Below are positions 43,959-52,238 of a DNA stretch of 64,000 bases, one piece after another (the first letter of the stretch is position 1; every line of letters starts with the position of its first letter). A program made the translations under genes and the position numbers. The notes below the pieces were generated by a model. The model did no database searches, was not told the DNA's origin, and worked only from the letters and a program-made list of their open reading frames with translations. Origin of the DNA: Desulfosporosinus orientis DSM 765 (GTDB lineage: Bacteria > Bacillota > Desulfitobacteriia > Desulfitobacteriales > Desulfitobacteriaceae); contig NC_016584.1 in assembly GCF_000235605.1 (NCBI RefSeq), positions 2,468,001 through 2,532,000 on the forward strand, written 5' to 3'.

Positions 43959-45149
43959 TCAGAATAGTTGTAAGAAGCTATCAGTACTAAGATATTTTGC
44001 TTTAACAAACGACTCCGTCAAGTATATCGGGTAGATATGGTTTGCCCATCTTAAATCTGAGCCGTAGCATACAGGATTTCTTTCATTAATAAGGTAAGCG
44101 CTCAAGGTATCAACTAATTCGCTGTTTATGCCTTCGCTCACTTCCTCTTCGGTAACGAGTATTTTTTCTATTTTAAGGATACCATCAAAAGGAGATCGAG
44201 TTCTCTGTTGATCACGTAGTCTTATATACCAAACAGCAAACTGTACGTCCCCTAAGTAATCGGGGTTTTCATAACAAGCTACAGGTGTTCTGTGGTAAAG
44301 AGGCAAATCGGCTATAAATCCTGGATTAGGTTTTCCATTAACATCCAGGCAAACTTCGGGGTTGAAACTTTTTGAAGCTCCTAAAACCCAGCTATAATTA
44401 TTTTTAAAAGTTTGGTAGCTTTTCTTGTTCGCTTTATCTTTCTGAGTAGGGCGATACTCTAATGAACCATCTTTAATAAGATAATTATCCTGATTCAACT
44501 TACCTTCACGAACAAGTTCGGCAACAAGTTCTTTTTCGCGTTCAATCATCTTATCCTGGACACAAGCTGTCGCCCTGTCTTCAAATTTTTTTTCCTCATT
44601 CTTCGAAGTTTTATAGGGAAGTATTGCACTAAACTCTATACCAAGCTTCTTAAGTTCCTCGCAACTGTTTAGTTTTTTAGTAGTTGCTTGGAAGAACCCT
44701 GGTTTTCCACCCGAGTTAGCGATATCAGGTATTGAAAGAACGATTTCTCGCTTAAACTTTTCAGGCACCATTCTTTTGTTTACACGGTGGCAACAGCCAA
44801 CGCCAATTTGACCAGCGATTATTGGGAAAATCATGCTCCTACTTCCATCAAAATAAGCTCGGTCATCTACTTTAAACACTCGACGAGAACCGTCAAGGAA
44901 ATAGCTCAAAATCTGGTCATTTTGCTGAGTGATTATCTTGCACAACCGACTTAGGTCAATATATTTCGTATGCCTTGTGGTCTCAGCAGTCTTTTTCCAT
45001 ATAATTTGATTGTTTTCATAATCAATAGTTGGTCTCTCGATTGCATCTAAACTGTATTTATGTGCCTTATAGCTTTTCCCGCCAGTTTCTTCTGTAAGGA
45101 TGTCACGTATTTTTACATGAGGTTTTCGATTGTTGTTTCGTATCTCCAT
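43959..45149 (-). CDS. NurA-domain nuclease (operon gene 1)
   Basis: A 396-residue protein with NurA features: the first metal-binding Asp in SYFLDGSRR (86-88), second in YFDGSRSM (101-103), an acidic DGSLEYRP (227-234) and the characteristic C-terminal HIYPIYLTESFVKAKYLS. NurA is an RNase H-like 5'-3' nuclease that works with HerA in archaea. The ATG is preceded by AAGGAGG. First gene of the operon, with a roughly 520-base leader or an uncharacterised region upstream. Confidence 0.82.
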   Translation of the reverse strand: MEIRNNNRKPHVKIRDILTEETGGKSYKAHKYSLDAIERPTIDYENNQIIWKKTAETTRHTKYIDLSRLCKIITQQNDQILSYFLDGSRRVFKVDDRAYFDGSRSMIFPIIAGQIGVGCCHRVNKRMVPEKFKREIVLSIPDIANSGGKPGFFQATTKKLNSCEELKKLGIEFSAILPYKTSKNEEKKFEDRATACVQDKMIEREKELVAELVREGKLNQDNYLIKDGSLEYRPTQKDKANKKSYQTFKNNYSWVLGASKSFNPEVCLDVNGKPNPGFIADLPLYHRTPVACYENPDYLGDVQFAVWYIRLRDQQRTRSPFDGILKIEKILVTEEEVSEGINSELVDTLSAYLINERNPVCYGSDLRWANHIYPIYLTESFVKAKYLSTDSFLQLF

Positions 45150-46008
45150 TTATTTCCTCCTTAGCTTTACTTAATGTATTTAGAGTGATGTAATAACTGC
45201 TTCCATTGGTCTGAACTTGTTTCATCAAGAGGAAATTAAGTGAAATCAAAAAGTAACCAGGAAAGGAATGCTTTACTTTTGATAAGGAATATGCGAATAC
45301 GTTTTCATGTAACTTCAAGACTGATTTATAAACTAAAATTTTAATAGCATGCTGAAGTTGGGTACAGCACAATTTTATTAGGTTTGTTTGTAATCACGAA
45401 TAGCTCACTAAGATTTCTTCAGTGATTAATCCAAACAATAACATCAATTTTTATATTGAAATGCTTCATTGAGTCATTAGATTTCTTTAGCGTGTAATTG
45501 AAAGAAACATAACGGTATTTACTAAGTCATCCTCTTTCTACACCAGTTTGAGGAAAAAAATAGGTTTAGAACTAGTCCAAACCAAGGGGAAAGGGATTCT
45601 ATTGGGATTATTATCAACGACTTTTTCCATGAAATATATTCCTAAATGATTGTCGATTACAATCAAATTTGATAATTATTATAGCACATTTTGATGTTTA
45701 AGGGTGATTTTGCATTAGTGCATAACTTGAATTAATTTAGAAATCAGGCGTAAACACTTGAAACGCAGAAGCAGATCTCTTTCTGTTGCAAGGAGTTCTT
45801 TGTCTTGCAATTTGAGAGTGCTTAGCTAAGTGATAGACACTATGGAGGCTTTTAAATTTAGTGTGGAGAAGATACCGGAATACTTTAAGTGGTTTGAGTT
45901 TGTTCTCCAGCACGGTCTGACCTTGAGAGATCATTTTGATCTATAACTGGAATGGGAGGGGGTGAATAATATCCACTTGATATACAAGTTTTAAGCGAAA
46001 CTATTGCA
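45150..46008 (-). promoter_or_regulatory. AT-rich leader/promoter region of the NurA-HerA operon
   Basis: No convincing gene on either strand. TGCTATAAT at 45678-45686 (minus strand) is an extended -10 element without a good -35; transcription from it would give a leader of about 520 bases. A short plus-strand frame (45842-45946, EKIPEYFKWFEFVLQHGL) is probably a relic. Confidence 0.35.
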
Positions 46009-46317
46009 CTACTTTTTCAGCCCTTTGATCAACTCGTGAATGTTCATTATTTGCTTTTCGTCCAATTGATTTAAGTCATCAATAACCGCTTTTATTAAAG
46101 GTGGATTGCTTGTCTCCTCGTCAAAGAATTCCTTGGGGGAGATGTTAAAGTATTCACAGATATAAAAGAATACTTGCATAGAGGGCATGGATTTTCCATT
46201 CTCAATATGATTAATATAATTTTCATTTTGTCCAATGGATAAACTCATATCGCGAGCAGAAACCTTTTTCATGGTTCTCAGTTTTGCAATTCGTTCAGAT
46301 AAATACTTTTCATACAT
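46009..46317 (-). CDS. XRE-family regulator
   Basis: A 102-residue SinR-like protein: N-terminal helix-turn-helix (LRTMKKVSARDMSLSIGQNE, NYINHIENGKSMPSM) and a C-terminal helical tail (DDLNQLDEKQIMNIHELIKG). It is on the same strand as the NurA-HerA operon, 860 bases upstream, and divergent from the Spo0A-like miniprotein. It may control either unit. Confidence 0.83.
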   Translation of the reverse strand: MYEKYLSERIAKLRTMKKVSARDMSLSIGQNENYINHIENGKSMPSMQVFFYICEYFNISPKEFFDEETSNPPLIKAVIDDLNQLDEKQIMNIHELIKGLKK

Positions 46318-46469
46318 ATTATGTGATCACCGCCTTGTATACAATATTGTACATTTTAATAAGTTCTTATTCGCAACATCTAAAGTCTTATTTTTATTGA
46401 CATACAATTTATAAAGTTGCAAAATAGAATAAATACAATGTTTAATAATGTGAAAGGCGGCAAGCTAAC

Positions 46470-46685
46470 ATGAGTATGAGAAATATATATCGAAAAATTG
46501 CCAAAGAACATGGCATAACCGCTTCTGAAGTTAAAAGAGAAATGCAAGGTGCTATTGATTATGTCTACAATAAAATCGATAAATCAGAGAGTGAAAAGAT
46601 TATGCAGGAAAGTATACCGCGTAAGGGTGGAATCCCGACTACAGAAGAGTTTATAAAATCATTAGCCCATAAAATAAAAAGATAA
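46470..46685 (+). CDS. Spo0A C-terminal-domain-like miniprotein
   Basis: 71 residues: NIYRKIAKEHGITASEVKRE ... AIDYVYNK, then PTTEEFIKSLAHKIKR. This follows the last helices of the Spo0A DNA-binding domain (YPQIAKKF..., PTNSEFIALVADKLR). Short proteins of this kind are seen in clostridia without a receiver. The ribosome-binding site AAAGGCGG is moderate. Its transcript ends in a composite terminator containing the large palindrome. Confidence 0.75.
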   Translation: MSMRNIYRKIAKEHGITASEVKREMQGAIDYVYNKIDKSESEKIMQESIPRKGGIPTTEEFIKSLAHKIKR

Positions 46686-46758
46686 GTATCAGAGGACCTA
46701 GCATGCTGGTGAAGAGATGGCATTCGAAGAATGGGCCGACTTGGGCAATGACATGAAC

Positions 46759-46850
46759 AAAGAGAGAGGCGCAAAGATCATGGCTTGTACCAAGAATCTT
46801 ACGCGCGTAAGATTCTTGGTACAAGCCCGGGAGCAGCCTCTCTCTTTTTA
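46759..46850 (+). terminator. Composite terminator with nested palindrome
   Basis: AAAGAGAGAGGC (46759-46770) pairs perfectly with GCCTCTCTCTTT (46836-46847), followed by TT. The 46-bp palindrome occupies the loop between the arms. Confidence 0.8.
46782..46827. repeat. Large palindrome, copy 5 (46 bp, perfect)
   Basis: GGCTTGTACCAAG... with centre ACGC|GCGT, inside the loop of the terminator above. Confidence 0.95.
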
Positions 46851-46890
46851 TGATGAAGAACATATGAAAACCATCCGCAAGGGCAGGTTG

Positions 46891-46981
46891 AAGACTTCTT
46901 TTTAAATAATACCGACTAAAACAGCACTGGCACCACCCATCGCTGCGATCCCCCATATGCCCAGGGCTGTGCCGACTTTGT
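46891..46981 (-). pseudogene. Deleted fragment of the EmrB-like gene
   Basis: 46891-46940 matches the 3' part of the MFS gene (about 47806-47861), then jumps to match 48794-48835 (GCGATCCCCCATATGCCCAG). About 930 bases of the parent are missing at the junction. The flank TATGATGAAGAACAT is shared with 47590. Confidence 0.8.
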
Positions 46982-47005
46982 TGTATTCCCCGAAAGGGAA
47001 GGAAA

Positions 47006-47332
47006 TTAATGTGCCGTACCCTTTAAATTAAGTAGTGCAACGCCGATAATAATTAATACTATACCTAAGCCGTTATATATGTTGAGTTGTTCTTTCCAAT
47101 ATAGAATTCCAATCACTGCCGTTAACGCAGTTCCTACGCCTGCCCAAATCGCGTAAGCTATACTCAAAGGAATAGTTAATAGAGCTAGCCCCATTGAGTA
47201 AAAAGAAATACCATAGCCGCCTATAAAAAGAATACTGGGTATGAGCTTTGAGAAACCCTCTGATGCTTTCATCATTGATGTTGACAATAATTCAAAGACA
47301 ATTGCTATCCCCAAAAGCACGTAGCCGTTCAC
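47006..47332 (-). CDS. Small multidrug resistance (SMR) efflux protein
   Basis: A 108-residue four-helix transporter (MNGYVLLGIAIVFELLSTSM with the essential Glu14, AYAIWAGVGTALTAVIG, LNIYNGLGIVLIIIGV). EmrE/SugE family, exporting cationic drugs by proton exchange. GAGGAAAAA precedes the start. A 20-bp palindrome 100 bases upstream is a likely operator. Confidence 0.9.
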   Translation of the reverse strand: MNGYVLLGIAIVFELLSTSMMKASEGFSKLIPSILFIGGYGISFYSMGLALLTIPLSIAYAIWAGVGTALTAVIGILYWKEQLNIYNGLGIVLIIIGVALLNLKGTAH

Positions 47333-47431
47333 TATTTTTCCTCCTCAGTTAATGAAAGTAAGTAGTTTAAAACTTGATCACGTAGAGTTTTATTCTTCTA
47401 GATTACTTCCGGTTAGTCTGCTGCAAAATCA

Positions 47432-47451
47432 TATACCGGCCAGCCGGTATA
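47432..47451. promoter_or_regulatory. 20-bp palindromic operator before the SMR gene
   Basis: TATACCGGC-CA-GCCGGTATA is a perfect dyad of the type bound by TetR-family efflux regulators. No such regulator gene is adjacent. Confidence 0.6.
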
Positions 47452-47523
47452 GTCAAGAGACGCTTGTAAGCAATACTAGCTAAATTCGTTCACAGGGGCT
47501 GATTAGGATGACCTAAAGATAAT

Positions 47524-47569
47524 GGCTTGTACCAAGAATCTTACGCGCGTAAGATTCTTGGTACAAGCC
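47524..47569. repeat. Large palindrome, copy 6 (46 bp, perfect)
   Basis: Same core as copy 5 and the same downstream flank (AGGAGCAG-ACTCTCTTTTTT, ATGATGAAGAACAT), between the SMR promoter and the EmrB-like gene end. Confidence 0.95.
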
Positions 47570-47666
47570 TAGGAGCAGACTCTCTTTTTTATGATGAAGA
47601 ACATGCGGTTTGAAAACAACCGCAAAAGTTAAAATGAAGAATTATGAACCAATTCAAACCACCCTC

Positions 47667-49202
47667 TTAAACAGCTGTTTCCTTCGCGGGAACCATTTTC
47701 TCCTTCGTCTTAGCTGTCCTTCTCTTGATAAATAAAAAGACACAGGGAATACATATAAACAAAGGCAGGGCGGAGATCAGAAAAGTATCGGCAATGGCAG
47801 AGTTTAAGGCTTCTTTTTGCATAATACCGACTAAAACAGCACTGGCACCGCCTGTCGCTGTGGCCGCATCCGTACCCATTTGGGCAAGTGCTGATGAAAT
47901 CTGACTAAGAACTTGTGTCGCTAGAAAGGAATCGGAAGGAATACCGTCAGCGATGTTCCTGACATGAAAAATCTGGCGGTTGGTCATGATCGTGGTAAAT
48001 ATGGCAATAGACATAGTCCCCGCAACCTGACGCAAGACATTGGATAGGGAGGAGCCCCGTCCGATAAGTTCTTTGGGAACGGAATTCATTCCGGCAGTGG
48101 TAATGGGCATCATACAGAGCCCGATTCCCATTCCCCGAATGGCCAGAAGAACAGTCAGCCAGGGAATGGGGGTATTAATAGCCAGGTGCTGCAGCTCATA
48201 GGTGGTCGTACTCATTAAAAGCAAACCGGATATCGCCACAGGGGCTACCCCTATCTTATCGAATAGTCTGCCGCTCAGGGGCATCATTAAGGCCATTAAG
48301 ACACCTTGAGGTATCATAATAATCCCCGTGTCAATGGGAGTTAACCCCTGTACATTTTGTAAATAGAGGGGAACAAGAAAAGAACCTCCCATTAACCCTG
48401 CCATGACCAAACCGCCGCAGATCACACTTAAGGTAAAAATCGGATTTTTAAATAATCGTAAATCCAGGAGGGGGTCTTCCGCTCCGGATTCCACCCAGAT
48501 CAGCAGCAGCAGGCTAAAGAAGGAAACAAACAACAGGCCGACGATATAAAAGGAAGTCCAGCCTTCTTTATTTCCCTGACCTAAAGCCAGAAGCAGGGTG
48601 GAAAAGAAAATAACGGATAATATCCCTCCTCCTATATCAAAGCTGGCTTGCTTCAGGGGTGATTCTTTAAGCAGGAATATCCCTGCCGTAACGGCAAAAA
48701 TTCCAAAGGGAACACTGATGAAAAACAGCCAGCGCCAGCTGAGGAAATCAATTAAATACCCGCTGACAGTAGGTCCGATAGCCGGTGCTGCCATAGATGC
48801 GATCCCCCATATGCCCAGGGCTGTGCCGACTTTGTCTTTAGGAACAATCCCGTAAATGATCGTCATGCTTAAAGGGGAGAGTACCCCCCCTGACATGCCC
48901 TGCAGAACCCGAAAGGCAATCAGGCTGATATCACTCCAGGCCAAACCGCATAATACCGAAGATATGGTAAAACCGGCTAAGGCAATAATGAATAGTTTCT
49001 TAGTCCCAAACCGGTCACCGAGAAAACCACTGAGGGGAATGACAATTGCGGCTGCCAGGGAATACCCGGTTAATACCCACTGCATCATATCGGTGGTAGA
49101 TCCAAACACATTTGTCATTTGGGGAATGGCTACATTAATTAAACTATTATTGAGAACCGTTACAAAGGTTCCCAATATGACCGCACACAAGGCTAACCAC
49201 AT
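47667..49202 (-). CDS. DHA2-family MFS drug transporter (EmrB/QacA-like)
   Basis: A 511-residue, 14-helix major-facilitator exporter. Signature motifs are GFLGDRFGTKKLF (motif A, about 60-72), the WRWLFFISVPFGIF segment and the DHA2-specific IGPTVSGYL. It is the last gene of a three-gene efflux operon with two HlyD-type adaptors, an arrangement that also occurs in didermic or thick-walled Firmicutes. Broad drug export is likely. The start follows AGGAGG. Confidence 0.92.
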   Translation of the reverse strand: MWLALCAVILGTFVTVLNNSLINVAIPQMTNVFGSTTDMMQWVLTGYSLAAAIVIPLSGFLGDRFGTKKLFIIALAGFTISSVLCGLAWSDISLIAFRVLQGMSGGVLSPLSMTIIYGIVPKDKVGTALGIWGIASMAAPAIGPTVSGYLIDFLSWRWLFFISVPFGIFAVTAGIFLLKESPLKQASFDIGGGILSVIFFSTLLLALGQGNKEGWTSFYIVGLLFVSFFSLLLLIWVESGAEDPLLDLRLFKNPIFTLSVICGGLVMAGLMGGSFLVPLYLQNVQGLTPIDTGIIMIPQGVLMALMMPLSGRLFDKIGVAPVAISGLLLMSTTTYELQHLAINTPIPWLTVLLAIRGMGIGLCMMPITTAGMNSVPKELIGRGSSLSNVLRQVAGTMSIAIFTTIMTNRQIFHVRNIADGIPSDSFLATQVLSQISSALAQMGTDAATATGGASAVLVGIMQKEALNSAIADTFLISALPLFICIPCVFLFIKRRTAKTKEKMVPAKETAV

Positions 49203-49215
49203 TCTGTCGTCCCTC

Positions 49216-50337
49216 CTAATTTATCTGGACCTTAACCCCGTCGGTCAATTGGGAGCCTGGATTAATGACGATCTCATCATCATTGGCAACTCCGTTTATG
49301 ACGTAATCCCAGTTAGAGTTTTTTTCCTTTACTTCCACCTGGACGAGACGAGCGACATCTTTATCTATCTTGTAAACATAATATTTCTGGTCTTGCTCTA
49401 CGATAGAGGATTTTGGCAGTTCTGAGATTTTTCCGTTCATGGAATCCAGGGAGATCCTGGCAATCATGCCAACCCGCAATAAACCTGAACTATTGTCGAT
49501 CCTAACTTTTACAGGGAAGGTATTGTTGGTCGAGTCGGATACAGGGCTGATAAAGTCGATGGTTCCCTTAAATTTCTGGTCTATCCCGTCTACAAATACT
49601 TCTACAGGAGTCCCTGGCTTGACCTGAAAAACTTTATCCTGAGGAACGCTTACCTGGAGCAGAACTTCCTGCATATTAACGACGGTCAGCATCGAGACCC
49701 CGGGAGATGCCATTTCGCCCGGATTAATCAGCTTTTCGGTTATGATGCCGTCTAGGGGAGAATAGATGGAGGCATCCTGTACGGCACTTTGGGCCAGGTC
49801 TAAAGAAGCTTGGGCTCCGGGCAATCCGGCGTTTGCTTGTTCGTAGGCCGCTTCAGCTGTCTTCAGCTGGGTGTGGATCGCATCCAAATCACTTTGAGGG
49901 AGGGCTCCGGCTTCCGCTAAGGCTTTGTTTCGCTCGTAATTGGTTTGGGCGTAGTCAACTGCAATTTTAGTTTGAACAACGGTTTGTTTTAAAGTTTCCA
50001 AAGAGCTTTGAGTTTGGATTACTTTATTGGCATTGTCAAAGGAATCCAACTGAATAAGCAAGTCGCCTTTTTTGACAAGGGAGCCTTCCTTGACGTTTAC
50101 CGCGTCCACCTTGCCGGCCACCTTGGAGAAAACTTTCGCTTGTTGGTCCACAATAATCTTGCCGCTTAAATTGGCATCATTGGTGGTACTGCCGACTTTC
50201 ATGACTTTGACCGGAATTGCTGAGGGGGCCGGATTGCCGGGAGATGCAGTCTTTGCTGCGCAGCCGGTAACTGTTAAAGCCAAAGTTGAAGATAATAAGG
50301 TAATGGCTAATAGCCTGTTAATCATGCCTTTGCTCAT
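49216..50337 (-). CDS. HlyD/RND-type membrane fusion lipoprotein
   Basis: A 373-residue adaptor. The lipoprotein signal ends LALTVTGC (Cys26). It has a barrel-sandwich hybrid (GKVDAVNVKEGSLVKKGDLL), a coiled-coil hairpin (about 100-180) and the second biotinyl-like half SIYSPLDGIITEKLINPGEM, then a beta-barrel. It couples the MFS transporter to the cell exterior. The gap to the MFS gene is 13 bases. Confidence 0.9.
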   Translation of the reverse strand: MSKGMINRLLAITLLSSTLALTVTGCAAKTASPGNPAPSAIPVKVMKVGSTTNDANLSGKIIVDQQAKVFSKVAGKVDAVNVKEGSLVKKGDLLIQLDSFDNANKVIQTQSSLETLKQTVVQTKIAVDYAQTNYERNKALAEAGALPQSDLDAIHTQLKTAEAAYEQANAGLPGAQASLDLAQSAVQDASIYSPLDGIITEKLINPGEMASPGVSMLTVVNMQEVLLQVSVPQDKVFQVKPGTPVEVFVDGIDQKFKGTIDFISPVSDSTNNTFPVKVRIDNSSGLLRVGMIARISLDSMNGKISELPKSSIVEQDQKYYVYKIDKDVARLVQVEVKEKNSNWDYVINGVANDDEIVINPGSQLTDGVKVQIN

Positions 50338-50352
50338 GTTTCTTTCACCTGG

Positions 50353-51009
50353 TTACCCTTTCGCTTGAATTTTTAAGACAACGTTCATACCTGGAGACAA
50401 TGAAAGACCCTGCTGGTCATCAATGGATAGTTTGATGGGAATCCGCTGGGTTACCTTGGTGAAGTTGCCGCTGCTGCTGAGAGAAGGCATCAAGGAAAAG
50501 CTGGAAACCGTCCCTTCACCGATTTCGATTATTTTTCCTGTCAGGGTATGACCAGGAAAACTATCCACGGTAAATTCCGCTGTTTCTCCGTTTTGCAGGC
50601 GGCTGATATATGTTTCCTCAATGTTGGCGGAAATGTATAATTTGCTTTTATCCACCACTAAAGCGATGGGTTGGCCGGGGGAAAGAACTTCTCCTTCTCT
50701 GGCCAGGGTTTTGGTTACGGTTCCCGTGATGGGAGCCCGGAGGCTGGCGTTATCTAATAAGCCTGTAGCCAGATTGTTCGTATCCTGCTGACCGACAATC
50801 TGGTCAGCGACCACCGTATCCCCTTGTTTTATCTGAAGGCTGAGGAGCTTTCCTGAGATGCGCGGCATAACCCGGTATGTATCCCCGTCAATACGGGCGT
50901 CTTCAGTAGACACGTAATGGGACCCTTCATACCAGTAGTAGTAACCAATGCCTCCTCCGGCAACAACCATTAAGGCTAAAATGATATACAGCACTATTTT
51001 TCGTTTCAT
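50353..51009 (-). CDS. Short EmrA-like membrane fusion protein
   Basis: A 218-residue protein with one N-terminal helix (IVLYIILALMVVAGGGIGYYY), YVSTEDARIDGDTYRVMPRI typical of EmrA, and the second half SLRAPITGTVTKTLAREGEV. Unlike EmrA (about 390 residues) it lacks the long coiled coil, so it is a minimal adaptor. Gap to the next gene is 15 bases. Confidence 0.88.
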   Translation of the reverse strand: MKRKIVLYIILALMVVAGGGIGYYYWYEGSHYVSTEDARIDGDTYRVMPRISGKLLSLQIKQGDTVVADQIVGQQDTNNLATGLLDNASLRAPITGTVTKTLAREGEVLSPGQPIALVVDKSKLYISANIEETYISRLQNGETAEFTVDSFPGHTLTGKIIEIGEGTVSSFSLMPSLSSSGNFTKVTQRIPIKLSIDDQQGLSLSPGMNVVLKIQAKG

Positions 51010-51093
51010 TCTTATATCTCCTTGCTCTTTCCAACTGGTTAATCGGGTGTTTCCTTTTCATATGTAGTGGATAGTTTGAAGCTTTCTGCGTCC

Positions 51094-51561
51094 CTAATGG
51101 TCAAAGCCCTGGAGAAGATCCTTGAAGCAGTAGCGGATCACATCCCCGCGGCTAATGATGCCCACTAATACTCCATTTCGCTCAACAGGCAGTTTTTTGA
51201 TTTTCTTTTTCCCCAGAATAGCAGCAATGTTTTCAACTTCTTCGTCCCAGGAAACTTTAATGACCTTACTCTGAGCAATCTTAAGTACCTTTAAATCCAG
51301 CAGGAGTTTGATTCTTTCCGGGAACTCCTCATCATCCTTAATTACGGTAAAGTAGTAGAGTGAATCAAAGATTCGATGTTCATGTGTGCCGATATAGCGC
51401 ATGATATCCCCGTCACTTATGTACCCCACAATTTTATTGTTATGGTTGATTACCGGAACACCGCTGATCCTGTGAGCAATGAATTTAGCAATGACTGCAC
51501 CGACTGTATCGCTTTCTTTAACGGTATAAACATCACTTATCATAATTTCATGAGCCTGCAT
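51094..51561 (-). CDS. Tandem CBS-domain protein
   Basis: A 155-residue protein of two CBS motifs (MISDVYTVKESDTVGAVIA ... HNNKIVGYISDGDIM; VIKVSWDEEVENIAAI ... LVGIISRGDVIRYC). Such proteins bind adenosyl ligands. It lies 84 bases upstream of the efflux operon on the same strand and probably shares the MarR-controlled promoter. Confidence 0.88.
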   Translation of the reverse strand: MQAHEIMISDVYTVKESDTVGAVIAKFIAHRISGVPVINHNNKIVGYISDGDIMRYIGTHEHRIFDSLYYFTVIKDDEEFPERIKLLLDLKVLKIAQSKVIKVSWDEEVENIAAILGKKKIKKLPVERNGVLVGIISRGDVIRYCFKDLLQGFDH

Positions 51562-51600
51562 AATTAACCCTCCTAACCTTTGCTTGTATCCTTTTTAATA

Positions 51601-51640
51601 TAGTTGTATTGTGAAACTATATAATTGTATTATACAACTA
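51601..51640. promoter_or_regulatory. MarR-type operators in the divergent promoter
   Basis: TAGTTGTAT (51601-51609) and ATACAACTA (51632-51640) form an outer inverted repeat. TTGTAT-T-ATACAA (51625-51637) is a compact dyad within. Both lie between the CBS/efflux operon and marR. Confidence 0.7.
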
Positions 51641-51761
51641 GCTTATATAATGTTCAATTCCTGATTTTTTAATGAGTTTTCCTCGTTTTTTAAATTCTTG
51701 TCCTTGTGATAAAATAAGTCGTGTTAAAAATTCGGCGAGGCAGTAAGGAGGCAATCATGAA

Positions 51762-52199
51762 ATGAATGAAAATTGGCTGGAGACCATTCTATCGGAATTA
51801 GCCGTCCTTCACCGCAGTCTTGGATCGGCGGCTAAATATAATAAGCCCGGAACCATTGAACGGTCCGCGCATCTGCTGCTTGGGCAAATTATTTCTCAGG
51901 GTCCAGCCGGTGTCAAAGCTTTGGCGGAGGAGTTTCAGTTGGATATTTCCACCGTAAGCAGACAAGCAGCAGCCCTGGAGAAAAAAGGATATGTCTATCG
52001 TATACCGGACCCTTTGGATAAAAGGGCGTATTCACTTCAGATCACGGAACTGGGAATGAAAGAACTTATGAATCATAAGCAAAAACGTTTGGCTGATCTG
52101 GAGGAACTTCTCAATGATTGGTCTGCTGAAGACTGCGAAGCATTCGGGCAGCTTTTGAAAAAATTCAATCATACCTTGTTGAATTCCAGCGACAAGTAG
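51762..52199 (+). CDS. MarR-family regulator
   Basis: A 145-residue winged-helix protein with the MarR core: VKALAEEFQLDISTVSRQAA then LEKKGYVYRIPDPLDKRAYS (the DxRxxx wing). It is divergent from the CBS and efflux genes and probably represses both directions through the dyads at 51601-51640. AAGGAGG lies 13 bases upstream, a little distant, with a three-codon mini-frame (ATG AAA TGA) between. Confidence 0.9.
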   Translation: MNENWLETILSELAVLHRSLGSAAKYNKPGTIERSAHLLLGQIISQGPAGVKALAEEFQLDISTVSRQAAALEKKGYVYRIPDPLDKRAYSLQITELGMKELMNHKQKRLADLEELLNDWSAEDCEAFGQLLKKFNHTLLNSSDK

Positions 52200-52238
52200 A
52201 AAATCATAAAGTCCCGTACTTATATTATGAGGAGATTG

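Noticed and set aside
45103-45372. An 89-codon minus-strand frame overlapping the NurA start
   Set aside because: No ribosome-binding site, begins with TTG and overlaps the NurA ribosome-binding site and start; no recognisable sequence.
23473-47569. The large palindromes considered as dispersed CRISPR-like repeats or parS sites
   Set aside because: They are isolated, far apart, have no spacer structure, and do not match the short parS palindrome.
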